Source: Topomyia yanbarensis
Lineage: Eukaryota > Arthropoda > Insecta > Diptera > Culicidae
Length of the DNA stretch: 64,000 bases
Assembly: GCF_030247195.1 (NCBI RefSeq)
Contig: NC_080671.1
Location: 74,027,412 to 74,091,411 of the forward strand
Direction of reading: 5' to 3'
Shown: one piece after another, positions 24,363 through 34,778 of the stretch
Layout of the letters: each line of letters starts with the position of its first letter
Position numbering within the stretch: the stretch's first letter is position 1
Notes under the pieces: model-generated
The model's input: only the letters and a program-made list of their open reading frames with translations
Told to the model about the DNA's origin: nothing
Databases searched by the model: none
Made by a program: the position numbers and the translations under genes

Positions 24363-25432
24363 ATTAATAATTTCATTCCGCATCTTTTGATTCGTTTTGT
24401 TCATCTGCGTTCATTTTACTTATTTGATTCGTTTCATTCTTTGGATTCACTCTGATCAGTTCATTCTTTTTGTGCATTTTACTCATATCATTCATTGTTT
24501 TCATTGTATGCATTTTATTAATTTTTTCCAGTTTATTCATTTTGTTCAGTTTCTTCATTTTAATAATCTGACTACTTTTTCAGTTTTAATCATTTCATCC
24601 AAATAATTTATTTGATTCAATTTATTTCTTTATATTAATTTATAACCTTTTACTGTAGTTCAATTTTTCATTTTAATCAATGCATTTAATTCTGCTCATT
24701 TTCTTCTTTTTATTCATTTTATCACTCCAGCTCATTTTATTTATTTGATTCGTTTGTTTTATTTATACATTTCATTTATTTTTTACTTTATTCATTTTGT
24801 TCATCCATTCTTTTCATTCATTTGATCCATTTCATTAATTTGATTCATTGTATTCACTGGATGAATTAAATCAATTTGATTCATTTAATTCATTTGATTC
24901 ATGTGATTTGTGTGATTCATGTGATTCATTTGATTCATATGATTCATTTGATTTATTTGATGCATTTGATTCATTTGATTCATTTGATTCATTTGATTCA
25001 TTTGATTCATTTGATTTTGATTCATTTGATTCATTTGATTCATTTGATTCATTTGATTCATTTGATTTATTTGATTTATTTGATTGATTTAATTCATTTG
25101 ATTCATTTGAATCATTTGAATCATTTGATTTATTTGATTGATTTAATTCATTTGATTAATTTGATTCATTTGATTCATTTGATTCATTTGATCCATTTGA
25201 TTCATTTGATTCATTTGATTCATTTGATTCATTTGATTCATTTGATTCATTTGATTCATTTGATTCATTTGATTCATTTGATTCATTTGATTCATATGAT
25301 TCATATGATTCATTTGTTTCATTTGATTCATATGATTCATATGATTCATTTGATTCATTTAATTCATTTGATTCATTTGATTCATTTGATTCATTTGATT
25401 TATCTGATTCATTTTATTCGTATCTTTAATTT
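24363..25432. repeat. Tandem array of a 9-bp unit (TTTGATTCA), about 1.07 kb
   Basis: The core (about 24880-25400) is a nearly regular TTTGATTCA array. The part from 24363 to 24880 is a degenerate version ('TTCATTTTGTTCATC'-like). Because the unit is a multiple of three, several frames stay open (repeats IHL, FDS and MNQ), producing false ORFs of 71 to 211 codons. No gene is implied. Confidence 0.95.
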
Positions 25433-25869
25433 TATGCATTTCATGTTCAGTCATTCGTTTTATTTCATTCAATTTGTTAGTTTGAGTCAATTTATTCTAT
25501 TAATCTTATAACTATTTCTAAATATAATCTTAATTTTTATGTAATAACCTAATCTAATTTAATTCGTGTATTTGGATCAAAATTATAATGATTTCCATTA
25601 ATTTTTCTACTCATTTTATGAATTTAAAAACCTATTGTTTCATTTTTTGCTTTACTTTTTTATTTCGGTCGTTTTGTTGATTTCTATAATTTATTCAGTT
25701 TATTCGAGATTTTATTTGTGCAAGACTAGAAACTGTTTTCATCCCACCTCTAATTGGGTGCCTACTTCTCGTGAGTTCTGCAAACTAATCCAACAGTGAA
25801 ATGTGTAAGAAATGTCTCATCTCACTGCTAGGTGGATTAAATCGGTTTTTGGTATGAAAATGGGTGTCC
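25433..25869. other. Unassigned AT-rich sequence
   Basis: Flank between the 9-bp array and the minisatellite-ended structure; nothing recognised. Confidence 0.3.
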
Positions 25870-26013
25870 GGCCATTAGGCCGAAGGCCATAAGGCCGAAG
25901 GTCATTCGGCCGAAGGGCATTAGGCCGAATGGTCATTAGGCCGAATGGTCATTAGGCCGAATGGTCATTAGGCCGAATGGTCATTAGGCCGAATGGTTAT
26001 TAGGCCGAATGCT
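25870..26013 (+). repeat. Left minisatellite array (16-bp unit)
   Basis: About eight or nine units including variant outer ones; the regular unit is GAATGGTCATTAGGCC. Confidence 0.9.
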
Positions 26014-26190
26014 TAATGGAGAGGAGGGAAAGGGATCCGAAAAAAAGGGATCCGAAGCTTATCCCATACAGCTTTCGGAGCTTCTCGGTATGAGCTAAAT
26101 TTTCGTATCTCGATTGAACGAATCTCGTATTGTTTTCATTGTCTGGATATCATAAATATTTTTTATTTTCATTTGAGGTCCGGGCACACG

Positions 26191-26260
26191 GATTGAAGCG
26201 ATGCGGGGTAGCCACGTTAGGCGCTAATATAATTTATTTTTTACATTACATCGGCAACAA
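26191..26260 (+). repeat. Direct repeat partner of 27990-28050
   Basis: 'GATTGAAGCGATGCGGGGTA' then 'GCCAC' at 26191-26215 differs at two positions from 27990-28014. Both are followed by 'GGCG' and a T-rich stretch containing 'ATTTTTTA'. Confidence 0.75.
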
Positions 26261-26462
26261 TGTCCGGCCATCAGGCAAAAGGATGCTAAGCACATAAAAT
26301 CTGACTGTAATTCAAATAATCTGTTCTATGAAAATTTAATCAATAATGCATTATAAAGTCTTGTGGAATGGGAACAATCATATTTTCTTCTTTCATATTC
26401 TTTCTCTACCATTTTGTCTCACCCTCTTCCACTATCTCTTACTTTTCTATTTTGTTCTACAT

Positions 26463-26520
<58 letters not shown>
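26463..26520. repeat. (CT)n microsatellite
   Basis: CT dinucleotide run with one TTT interruption. Overlapping serine/leucine-rich open frames are artefacts. Confidence 0.95.
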
Positions 26521-26523
<3 letters not shown>

Positions 26524-27000
26524 ATCTCTAATTATTTCGCTAACTCAATTAATTCAAATCACTGATGTTTTATCCTTCTTTTTAATATGCGCTGTTCTTT
26601 CAAATTATATCCTGTGCATTCCACGACTTCTATCCAGCTAGTCAAATTACGGAAGTTGACCTAGATGACAATTCACATTCATAAAACATTGTATACAACT
26701 TTTACTAAAGTTCAATCTCTTTAATTCGATTACGGTAATTAAAGCGGATAACTTATTCTAGAAGTTGTCATTGTACATGCCACTAAGTTGCAATTTTTTT
26801 AGAAGGCATGAACAAAAACACTGTCGGATCAAATATTTCACCAGAAACACGCATATTTATTTATTTACTTTTTGAACTTTCTACCGCATGCAGCGAAGCC
26901 TGTGTGATGCGGCTTTGCCGCATAACCGAGGCCAAGGATCCGAAGCAGCGTAAAGCTGCTGAGGATGCGCCGGACGAGGTGACCGCCGACCCGCCGCACA

Positions 27001-27860
27001 GTGGCCGGAGGCTGGCCAAAACCTCAAAAATTTATTTTTGAAATAATAATATTTTATATTTTTCTTAAATTTCTCATGTAATGAATGATATATATTCAAA
27101 ATTTTATGATTATTGGATAAGAACACGATTTTTAACATGAGTTTAAACGTACCTTAGTCCGGATTTTTTAATGATTTTCATTTCCGAAACCACCATTGCT
27201 CTGTTCACTTCAAATGCATGTTGCTCTTTTGATTTTGGACCGATTTTAGCACAACTAGTTTCATTGTGTAGAGGAACGAAAGAACTTTGTTAAAGAGTAA
27301 AATACATTCGGTAAATTTGCTTGGAACTATGACTTTTTAGTTTAAATATGTTCAAGGTGGTCAGATCCAAAATACTTTTTTCACTAATTTATTCTGTATA
27401 AATTTCGGAATCATTTCGGAACGGTCACATAGTATACATTCTATGTGAAATGACCTCTACTTTTCGAATATCATGGTCTCGTTCTGCGCCTAGGTGCGCA
27501 AAAAGGTTTACGGCTATTTTGAAGCTTTGTTGCTGATATGGAGACGCATGGTGTTTTGTGTAAAATAGTTAGACAATCTACAGTAAACCAACACATTATA
27601 CAATGGGTTTAAAGTAGTGTTTTTCATTTTTTATGAGATTTCTGACATTGGTGAATAGTAACGGAAAATCTATCATGAAAACTGGATCATAGTTATAAGG
27701 AAGGTTCAATGACACTGTATGGAAAAATGCATTTAATATTTTACGACTTTTGACATCAAAAATGAGCTCAGCACCTCAAAATTAGCTTAAATTGTGATTT
27801 TCAGCCAAATTAGGTAACATTTGAGGTTTTGTCCGACTTTTGTTTGAAGAGCCGCCACTG
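27001..27860. mobile_element. Non-autonomous DNA transposon, copy B
   Basis: The left end 'CGCCGCACAGTGGCCGG' leads to 'GGCCAAAACCTCAAA'. The right end, in reverse complement, gives 'CGGCGCACAGTGGCGGC' leading to 'GGACAAAACCTCAAA', so the terminal inverted repeats span about 45 bp with gaps. The body aligns in reverse complement with 6184-7410. No ORF of interest. Confidence 0.8.
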
Positions 27861-28200
27861 TGCGCCGTCGGAAGCGGCGGCCCCTCCCAAGCGAACTTGT
27901 GATCTACTCGTTTGTCCGGATTATTCAAACAGATGGGCTATTAATTAGTTTAAGTCCGACGGAGCGGTAGCGATGTCGGACATCACCCTGATTGAAGCGA
28001 TGTGGCGTAGCCACATGCGGCGTCCATTTTATTTTTTATTCCATGCAGTCAATAAATCAGTAGCGAGAAATGAAGTGTAAATATGCTAAACGTTATAATT
28101 TTAAGTTAAAAAAACTCTAAATAAATCACCCTTTATTGAAAACTGATCATTCTTTTCCGTTCCAACCACTTCATCTATCACTCTCTTTGGTTTATTTGTT

Positions 28201-28669
28201 CTAATGGCCATTCAGCCTTTTGCATTCGGATGAATGACCATTCCGCCTAATGGCCATTCGGCCTAATGACCATTCGGCCTAATGACCATTCGGCCTAATG
28301 ACCATTCGGCCTAATGACCATTCGGCCTAATGACCATTCGGCCTAATGACCATTCGGCCTAATGACCATTCGGCCTAATGACCATTCGGCCTAATGACCA
28401 TTCGGCCTAATGACCATTCGGCCTAATGACCATTCGGCCTAATGACCATTCGGCCTAATGACCATTCGGCCTAATGACCATTCGGCCTAATGACCATTCG
28501 GCCTAATGACCATTCGGCCTAATGACCATTCGGCCTGATGACCATTCGGCCTAATGACCATTCGGCATAATGACCATTCGGCCTAATGACCATTCGGCCT
28601 AATGACCATTCGGCCTAATGACCATTTGGCCTAATGCCCTTCGGCCGAATGACCTTCGGCCTAATGACC
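28201..28669 (-). repeat. Right minisatellite array (16-bp unit)
   Basis: Roughly 25 nearly identical 'AATGACCATTCGGCCT' units with variant units at the outer end (28630-28669) and the inner end (28201-28250). Much more homogeneous and longer than the left array. Confidence 0.93.
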
Positions 28670-29304
28670 CAGCATCTACCATCGATTGTAAGCCGAGTAA
28701 TGAATTAGTGGGCTACCCTTACTAATGTGGTGAAAATAGGCACATTACCCAATCGACATCTTAAACTTTTTATGGTGGTGCATATCAATTTTATACCTGT
28801 ACAAATCCTTCCCTCATCCAAAATACTCACTTTGAATAGATAAGACTTCTCCTTACAAAAAAAACTGTAATTGTGTGATTACAGATTTGAAAGAGTTTTG
28901 AAAAGGTAAAATCAAAGCAAAGCCTTGGTACTACATTCTGATGCGGAACTCGGACTTCTATTTCGACAGACTTCTCAGTCGATTCTTAGCGTACAGGACA
29001 ATTTCATGGCTAGTGCTACGATCCTAATGATCACTAAGAATCCTTCCGCACTGGGGCTCAAACATAAAACAAGTAGCTTATGGAACCAGCGTCTTATTCT
29101 CTGAGCGGTCAGCCCAGTCATGAAAAGGTATCGTTACTAAATTGAGGTCCCACCTTCATGAATTACAAAATGGCAGAGAACATCATTAATATTTTCCATA
29201 CGAGGATTGTGCTTTCTGCATTGTTTCATGTAGTAAATCGCCATGAAAAAGTTGGAAATGTTCGGTCTCTAGAAACCTTTTCTGTTAAAAATACCAATAT
29301 TGTG
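28670..29304. other. Unassigned sequence
   Basis: No feature recognised between the minisatellite and the transposase fragment, although the start of the following element probably lies here. Confidence 0.3.
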
Positions 29305-29700
29305 TGGTGTTACGATAAATCATCATGAGAAGTTACAGATTCCCGGGAGCTTCTTTTTATCACTGCTCGTCATAAGTTCGATGTCACTGATGAAGTTACA
29401 AAGCAGAAGCTGTCTAAGTTTGCCAAAAATATATGATATGGCAGGCAATTTGCTCGTGTGGAAAGCGGAGCACCCTTTTCGTGACAACAGGAACGATCAA
29501 TAAGCGGCTGTACTTGAATGAATGCACCAGAATTGCGGCTAGTTGAGAAATACTGGGCCATCATGAAGCAGAGAATCCGAAAGTATCCTAAGGAAGTAAC
29601 ATCGGAAGCAAAAATAAGGAAAAAATGGATTTTCACAAAAAACAATTTGGTTCAAACGTTGTACAAGAAGTTTTGAGCAGAGTTTAGAGGACGGTGGGTG
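29305..29700 (+). pseudogene. Tc1/mariner-superfamily transposase fragment (second type)
   Basis: A frame reads 'KFDVTDEVTKQKLSKFAK', then after a frameshift near 29427 'MIWQAICSCGKRSTLFVTTG' and 'TINKRLYLNECTR'. After another break it reads 'NAPELRLVEKYWAIMKQRIR' and 'KYPKEVTSEAKIRKKW'. 'WQAICSCG' followed by 'FVTTGTIN', and 'PELR..EKYWAIMK', which includes the last catalytic acid position, are typical of insect IS630/Tc1/mariner-like transposases. The segment carrying the second catalytic Asp is deleted. It is distinct from the DD37E element at 12943-14121. Confidence 0.8.
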
Positions 29701-29987
29701 CATTTTGAAATGGCTATGAAATTGAGTAAAACGAACATGGAAAAAGTATGATACTTTGATTAATTTTATTCCCTGAAAGATTGAAAACGATCGGTTGAAT
29801 GGGTGAATTTTGAAACACCTTTTCGTGTGATTTAATTTGATTCCGTACACCCTTTAGTTGATCGACAATCATGACCACTCTACGGTACTTTTGAAAAACA
29901 CCATTTCTATCAGGAGACGAGATGCGTATCAATATGTTGCATCTAATTTTTGGTCTTAATTTGCGATAATATCCAATTCAGCAACGA
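29701..29987. other. Probable 3' remainder of the transposon plus unassigned sequence
   Basis: Non-coding sequence after the transposase stop. A terminal repeat of the element may lie near 29800-29855, but the left end was not found, so boundaries are open. Confidence 0.3.
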
Positions 29988-30197
29988 TTAAGGTTGCCCA
30001 GAGAAAGCGCAAAATTCGCAAACGAAAAAAGCAGTTTTTTTCCACACCGTATGTCAGATCTTCATAAAAATCAATCAGCGTATGTAAAATGTTGTTACAG
30101 TACTGCTGATTGATTTTTATGAAGATCTGACATACGGTGTGGAAAAAAAACTGCTTTTTTCATTTGCGAATTTTGCGCATTCTCTGTGCAACCTTAA
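29988..30197. mobile_element. Hairpin MITE with ~90-bp arms, TTAA flanks
   Basis: The left arm (29990-30079) starts 'AGGTTGCCCAGAGAAAGCGC'. The right arm (30105-30195) ends with 'GCGCATTCTCTGTGCAACCT'. Inner arms match almost perfectly ('CACACCGTATGTCAGATC', 'TCATAAAAATCAATCAGC'). The spacer is about 25 bp. TTAA at 29988-29991 and 30194-30197 fits a piggyBac-type duplication, although a TA duplication of Tc1/mariner type would also fit the same bases. Confidence 0.9.
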
Positions 30198-30411
30198 ACT
30201 CAGGATTATAATCACTGTTCAAGAATACCGTATTAGAAGCATCAGAGCTTCTTGTCATCATTAATTGCAGACTGTCGAGACTGCTCAAAATGTCGTCTAC
30301 GTAAGGGAGCAAAGTTGAAAGTTTCGATAAATGAAAGAAATGAAAACTCATCCCAAATTTTCCCAGCATTACACAGCAAGTCGCTAAAAAGAAAGACAAA
30401 TCAAATCAAGC
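30198..30411. other. Unassigned sequence
   Basis: No feature supported. Confidence 0.3.
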
Positions 30412-30446
30412 TCTAGACAAAAGTCTTCAAACAATATCGGGCCACG
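30412..30446 (+). repeat. 35-bp direct repeat, left copy
   Basis: The stretch starts 'TCTAGACAAAAGTCTTC' and ends 'CACG'. It recurs at 32003-32037 with one C/T difference. The two copies bracket a low-repeat island. Confidence 0.9.
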
Positions 30447-32002
30447 GCACTAGCCAGCAACTGCCGGAATCGAAGAATAAATTTCAAAACTGCTGCATTT
30501 TCCAACTGAAATTGTACATAAAATTAAATGTACGGCTTCATTCCGAAAAGTTTTGTATTTTATTATTTTATAGCATGTACAATATCTAGATGAGTGCATA
30601 TCAGAATCATCTCCATCTATCCGAACGAAACGAAGAGTTTTCGGATTCATTTCCGAGAGACAGCAGCCAGCAGCCATGGGACCGATGCCATCCGGTGCAC
30701 TTTACTCCCCCGTTCCTTCCCTCACCGTTCGATACCCGACACCGACCAACCTGCTTGATTCGCTGCTCTTCTCGTGTGAATGGCAGGATCGAGAAAAACA
30801 GGGTAGAAATGAAGCGAAAGCAGTGAAATGTGCGGATCCTTGAAGACGTGCACCACTGTACAGCATTGGGGAACAGTACACCATGCAGCAGTCACATCGT
30901 GATGAGGAAATGGTTCCACCCAGCAGCCCCCCTCCGGAGAGGGAAGAAATGAAAAAAGTGCATTCGCTTCGCACACACTGACAGACGAAACACTGGTACC
31001 AGTGTGTACCGTTTCTCACTCCCCGTAGAAATTGGCGATATCCATCCATCCTTTTTTTCCTTTTTTTCGGTCGACGGTCGTGACGTCTTCTCACGAGCTG
31101 AAGCGTGATATTGCTGCTTTGGTGCATGAGTATAGCCAGCTTGCAGCGCAGCAGCATCCTGATTCGTCCTAGTCGTTTCTCGTCGTCGACGTGTTTCCTG
31201 ATGTTGGCAAGAAGGATATTTATGCAGAACTTTATCCGCATTTCACCATCATAGCTAGCAGCTATATAGCCGTTCATCAGAGTGTTTCCTCCCGAGAAGA
31301 CGGCACGGAGAGGGGATGGGAGGGTACAAACTTTTTGCGAAAAGCGAAATCACCCCTCACAGAAGCCCCATCCTTTCGTCAGGAACATCTCAATGGCGGT
31401 GATTTGGTCTGATGCCATTCGGTTGGTGCTTCTGCTACTGCTGCTGATGCTGCCACCAGTCCAGATGTATTTGTGCACATTCCTTCCATGTACCGTCCGT
31501 TCGTGCACAATGCTTTCGAAATGCTATTCGAACTCAAATACATGTAACCATTAAGAAATATGTTAAAAGTTTAAGAAAGATTTATTTTTACCCCGTCGTT
31601 TGGATCATTTTCCTCTGCACGGCTAATCTCTTACCCTTGTTCTCATTCCGTCGCTTTGATTGGTGGCCATTGAGCGAACGGAACCCCGCCGTACCGTGAG
31701 TTTGCGGGGACCCAGTATTTGGATTGGGATGAAGCAATTTTCGATAGTGTTTACCAAACGGACGAACAGCTTTTGGGGATTGGGGAGAAAACTCACCGTA
31801 TGATCCGCGTGATTACAAATTACCAGCAGCCACCTTGAGAAACATTGATCGACCGATGGGGGCATAAAGAAATTTCCTATCAAAGGTTTTCAGATGGGGT
31901 GAAAACTGATACGAGTATTGTTCATTAAATCTAGTTGAATCGGCAAAAATGTAATTTTTAGCACATTTATCCTTTTATGAAAAAAGTCACAAAGTATTCA
32001 GT
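30447..32002. other. Low-repeat island
   Basis: Higher GC than the surroundings, without transposon ends or tails. Open frames up to 191 codons (30702-31277, -) overlap others on both strands, show no domain and are not called as genes. Candidate single-copy intergenic or regulatory DNA by inference only. Confidence 0.35.
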
Positions 32003-32037
32003 TCTAGACAAAAGTCTTCAAACAATATCGGGTCACG
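32003..32037 (+). repeat. 35-bp direct repeat, right copy
   Basis: Partner of 30412-30446; see that entry. Confidence 0.9.
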
Positions 32038-32484
32038 TTTTACACGAGTCGATGTTGTGGAGGACAGTCGTCGATTCTTTAGCTCAAGATGTACTTCATT
32101 GGAGTTCAGCAGAATTATCAACAGACAACCAATGGCCCAAGTTTTTGAGGTATTTCTGACGTAGAAGTTAATCTTGGTACCTGGATATCTACTATGGCAA
32201 CTATTATTTCTCGTGGTAAAATCGAAAATATTGCAGAATCTCTTCATGTTCAGTCCACAGTTGTGTAGGTGTTCGCAAAAAAGTGTTGGTGAAGTCCTTA
32301 CACGGAAAAAAGCCATTAATTCTGGAACAATCACGTCTTTTACTTTACGAAAAAAGAACCATGAACAAAAATCATGCGTGTTCCCCTTCAAGAACGCCTG
32401 CATAGCGCTTTTATTAGTGGAGATGTTTGTTTTCAATTTGTCAACTTCAGTCACGGTTTCCGCAGTATCATTACCAAATTGACT
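32038..32484. other. Unassigned sequence with a 155-codon minus-strand frame
   Basis: The minus-strand frame 31987-32454 (155 codons, with 'FLKGNTHDFCSWFFF' near its start) has no domain I recognise and overlaps a 102-codon frame on the plus strand. It could be transposon debris; function cannot be stated. Confidence 0.3.
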
Positions 32485-32804
32485 TTCTATACGTGAACTA
32501 GTTCACAACTTTGTGAACATTGTTCATAAAAACAAAAGTTGACTCGTGATTTTATTCAAAATTTAAAAACATTATTCAGAGTCCGACGCTACAACCTAAA
32601 CTTATTCACGATTTATTACATCATGAACATGATCAGGTTTTCGTTTCTGTGATTTATTTTACGAAATATATTGTGAACTATTTCGCAAAACTCGAAACCT
32701 TTTTCGTGAATCCTATCAATCACCATCTAGCCCATTATTCCTAAAATATTAGTCATGATTACCCGTGCATGTGAAAAAGTTCACAAAATCATTAAATATT
32801 CATG

Positions 32805-33130
32805 TAGGGTAAACGAGCCCTTATTCATCTCATTAGTCAGGATGTCACACTATTTCGTTGATAACTCGGCCTACTGTAACTGGATTGCACTTAAATATGT
32901 TTCAACATCTTTGCTTCGTTCCTAAGAAGTAATACATTGAAGAATCGGACCTGGAAAATGTAAAATACTCACGTTTGAGTGAAGTGAAAAGTCGAGTACA
33001 ACGCACCCTTATTCATCCTACCATTTAAGCTAATGCGTTGAACGGAGATAGCAGACACTGCTCTAACTAATGTGTTCAAATGGGTGGGATGAATAGAGGT
33101 GCTAAGATGAATTAGGGAGCTGTTACCCTA
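32805..33130. mobile_element. MITE-like insertion in array A
   Basis: The left end 'TAGGGTAAACGAGCCCTTAT' and the reverse-complemented right end 'TAGGGTAACAGCTCCCTAAT' form imperfect inverted repeats of about 28 bp ('TTCATCT' on both sides). It interrupts the A-unit pattern cleanly. No ORF. Confidence 0.75.
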
Positions 33131-33478
33131 TATGGGAACTGATTCATGATTCTTAGTATACTATACATGGAATCGTGAACTAGTTCATGATTCTTTATAT
33201 AAACGGCTCATCATTCGTGCTCGTGAAATAGTTTACAAAATCATAAAATATTATTCATGTATTCGTGAGCTGGTTCATTATTCCTAGTATATTTGTCACA
33301 TTTCACATTCCCATTTGTTAAATAGTTCACAAAATCATGACTAATTATTCATTGAATGGTGAACTGGTACATAATTCCTAGTACAATAGTCATACCTGAC
33401 CATGCAAGTCCGTGAAATAGTTCACAAAATCATAAAATATTGTTCATGGCAACTTGAATCAGTACATGATACTTAGCA

Positions 33479-34306
33479 TAGGGGAAGGACACCTTGCGTT
33501 TTTCACAAACTGCAAAATTAAATTTTAGGATGCAATCGGCTAAAAAAAATATTTCAAAATTAAATAAAAATGTAATGATACGGTGACATTTCTATATGAT
33601 TTCAAATGCTTCTGAAAGATATTGCAATAATGAAGTAAGAGAAATTTCAGATATACGAGCAAAACAATTTGTTTTTTCGACTACATGGTAATGGATTTAT
33701 TTTTTGATTGTAGAAAATAACGATTAAAACCTGAAAATAGTTGATCTCAGGAAATATTTCAGGTGCATGAGGTACTGGGTATTTAATACTTGATTGGCGA
33801 AAAATACAGAAACTTTACATAATCATTCTTAACAAACACATTTTTTAAAGTTTGTATCATGGCGGTTATGACGGACACCGTAGGGTAGGGAAAGATGGTC
33901 ATATTTTTTACGCCAATACAAAGCAGAATGCCGTCAAATTGCATACCCTTGGGCTATTTTTTTGTTATTGCTACATTTTGATGTACTGACAGAAAACAAA
34001 ATTTATTGGTCGAGAAGCGTCTCACTCTGCTCTTATCTTATGCCCATTTTTACCAACGCTGCATGTTCATCTTACCCACCTCAGGTGTCCATCTTTCCCA
34101 TACCACTTTTGAAATAGTGATTTTGGGCCTCTTTTTTAAAACCATTTTAAGTATATTTCTTTTGAAATTTTATTAGTATAAGTCCTTATATTAATGCAAC
34201 ATGATCTCAAATCACAGTTTACGTGGAATTCGAGAGCAATGCATCCATGGATGAGTCGAATTTGCTATTCAACCTTACGGTGTTCGTCTTAGCCACCGTT
34301 CCCCTA
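33479..34306. mobile_element. Second insertion in array A, inverted-repeat ends
   Basis: The left end 'TAGGGGAAGGACACC' and the reverse-complemented right end 'TAGGGGAACGGTGGC' give short inverted ends, with A-array sequence on both sides. The interior repeats a theme of 'GGACACCGTAGGGTAGGGAA' and 'CAGGTGTCCATCTTTCCCAT', that is, internal inverted blocks. No coding sequence. Confidence 0.6.
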
Positions 34307-34480
34307 ATTGTCACGACTGACCATTCGTTCTCGTGAAATAGTTCTCAAAATTAAGAATTATTCATGGATTCGTCAACGGATTCACTGGTGTTTGATATTT
34401 AGAAGATACCCTTAATCATTTTCAATTTAATGGAACTCTGCATATGGCCTTGAAATTTTCCCGTTAACTGTTTCACAAAA

Positions 34481-34778
34481 TTTGGATTTTTTGTTACATA
34501 TCATATAGTTATGTTAAGCTCCTAGCGACTAGTAATTGGTGCGATCAGCAGATATAAGAAAACAATTAAGACCTCGATCATCGTTAAGGTTCATTGTGAT
34601 GTCCGGACAGAAAACGAAAATTGCGCTGAACACAAAATAAGATACCGCGTATCAATCACACATTTATGATCCAGTTTATATTGTCCCGTTATTCCGAATA
34701 TAAAATCCGATAGTAATCAAAAATAATATATTACGATAAAGCGAAGAAATAAAAGTGATAAAACTTTAGATGTCATGA
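34481..34778. other. Unassigned AT-rich spacer between arrays A and B
   Basis: No repeat units or ORFs recognised. Confidence 0.3.

Larger units (their letters stand above)
25870..28669. mobile_element. Foldback-like structure with inverted minisatellite ends
   Basis: The left end consists of units reading 'GGCCGAATGGTCATTA' and the right end of the exact reverse complement, 'TAATGACCATTCGGCC'. The outermost variant order is also mirrored. Reading inward from the left, 'GGCCGAAGGTCATTCGGCC' is followed by 'GAAGGGCATTAGGCC' before the regular units; the right end gives the same order in reverse complement. The ~2.2 kb interior has a direct repeat of about 60-70 bp (26191 and 27990), a (CT)n tract and a nested DNA transposon copy (27001-27860). 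No transposase is readable. Confidence 0.75.
32485..34480 (+). repeat. Tandem array A, left copy, with two nested insertions
   Basis: Diverged units of roughly 110-130 bp contain 'GTGAAATAGTTCACAAAATC', 'ATAAAATATT(A/G)TTCATG', 'CGTGAACTAGTTCATGATT' and 'CTTAGTATA'. At least four to five units are recognisable (about 32490, 32680, 33150, 33260, 33400, 34330). Motifs such as GTGAACTAGTTCAC are themselves palindromic. The inverted counterpart lies at 44280-45260. Confidence 0.75.

Noticed and set aside
24848..25511. Frames of 71, 79 and 211 codons with IHL, FDS or MNQ repeats
   Set aside because: Produced by the 9-bp TTTGATTCA array, whose unit length is a multiple of three.
28201..28669. Possible CRISPR array
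   Set aside because: The 16-bp units are contiguous with no unique spacers, and the context is eukaryotic; it is a minisatellite.
30702..31277. 191-codon minus-strand frame as a gene
   Set aside because: Composition changes along the frame, no domain, and it overlaps open frames on both strands.
31987..32454. 155-codon minus-strand frame as a functional gene
   Set aside because: No domain recognised, overlapping plus-strand frame, and it begins within reach of a repeated 35-bp segment.
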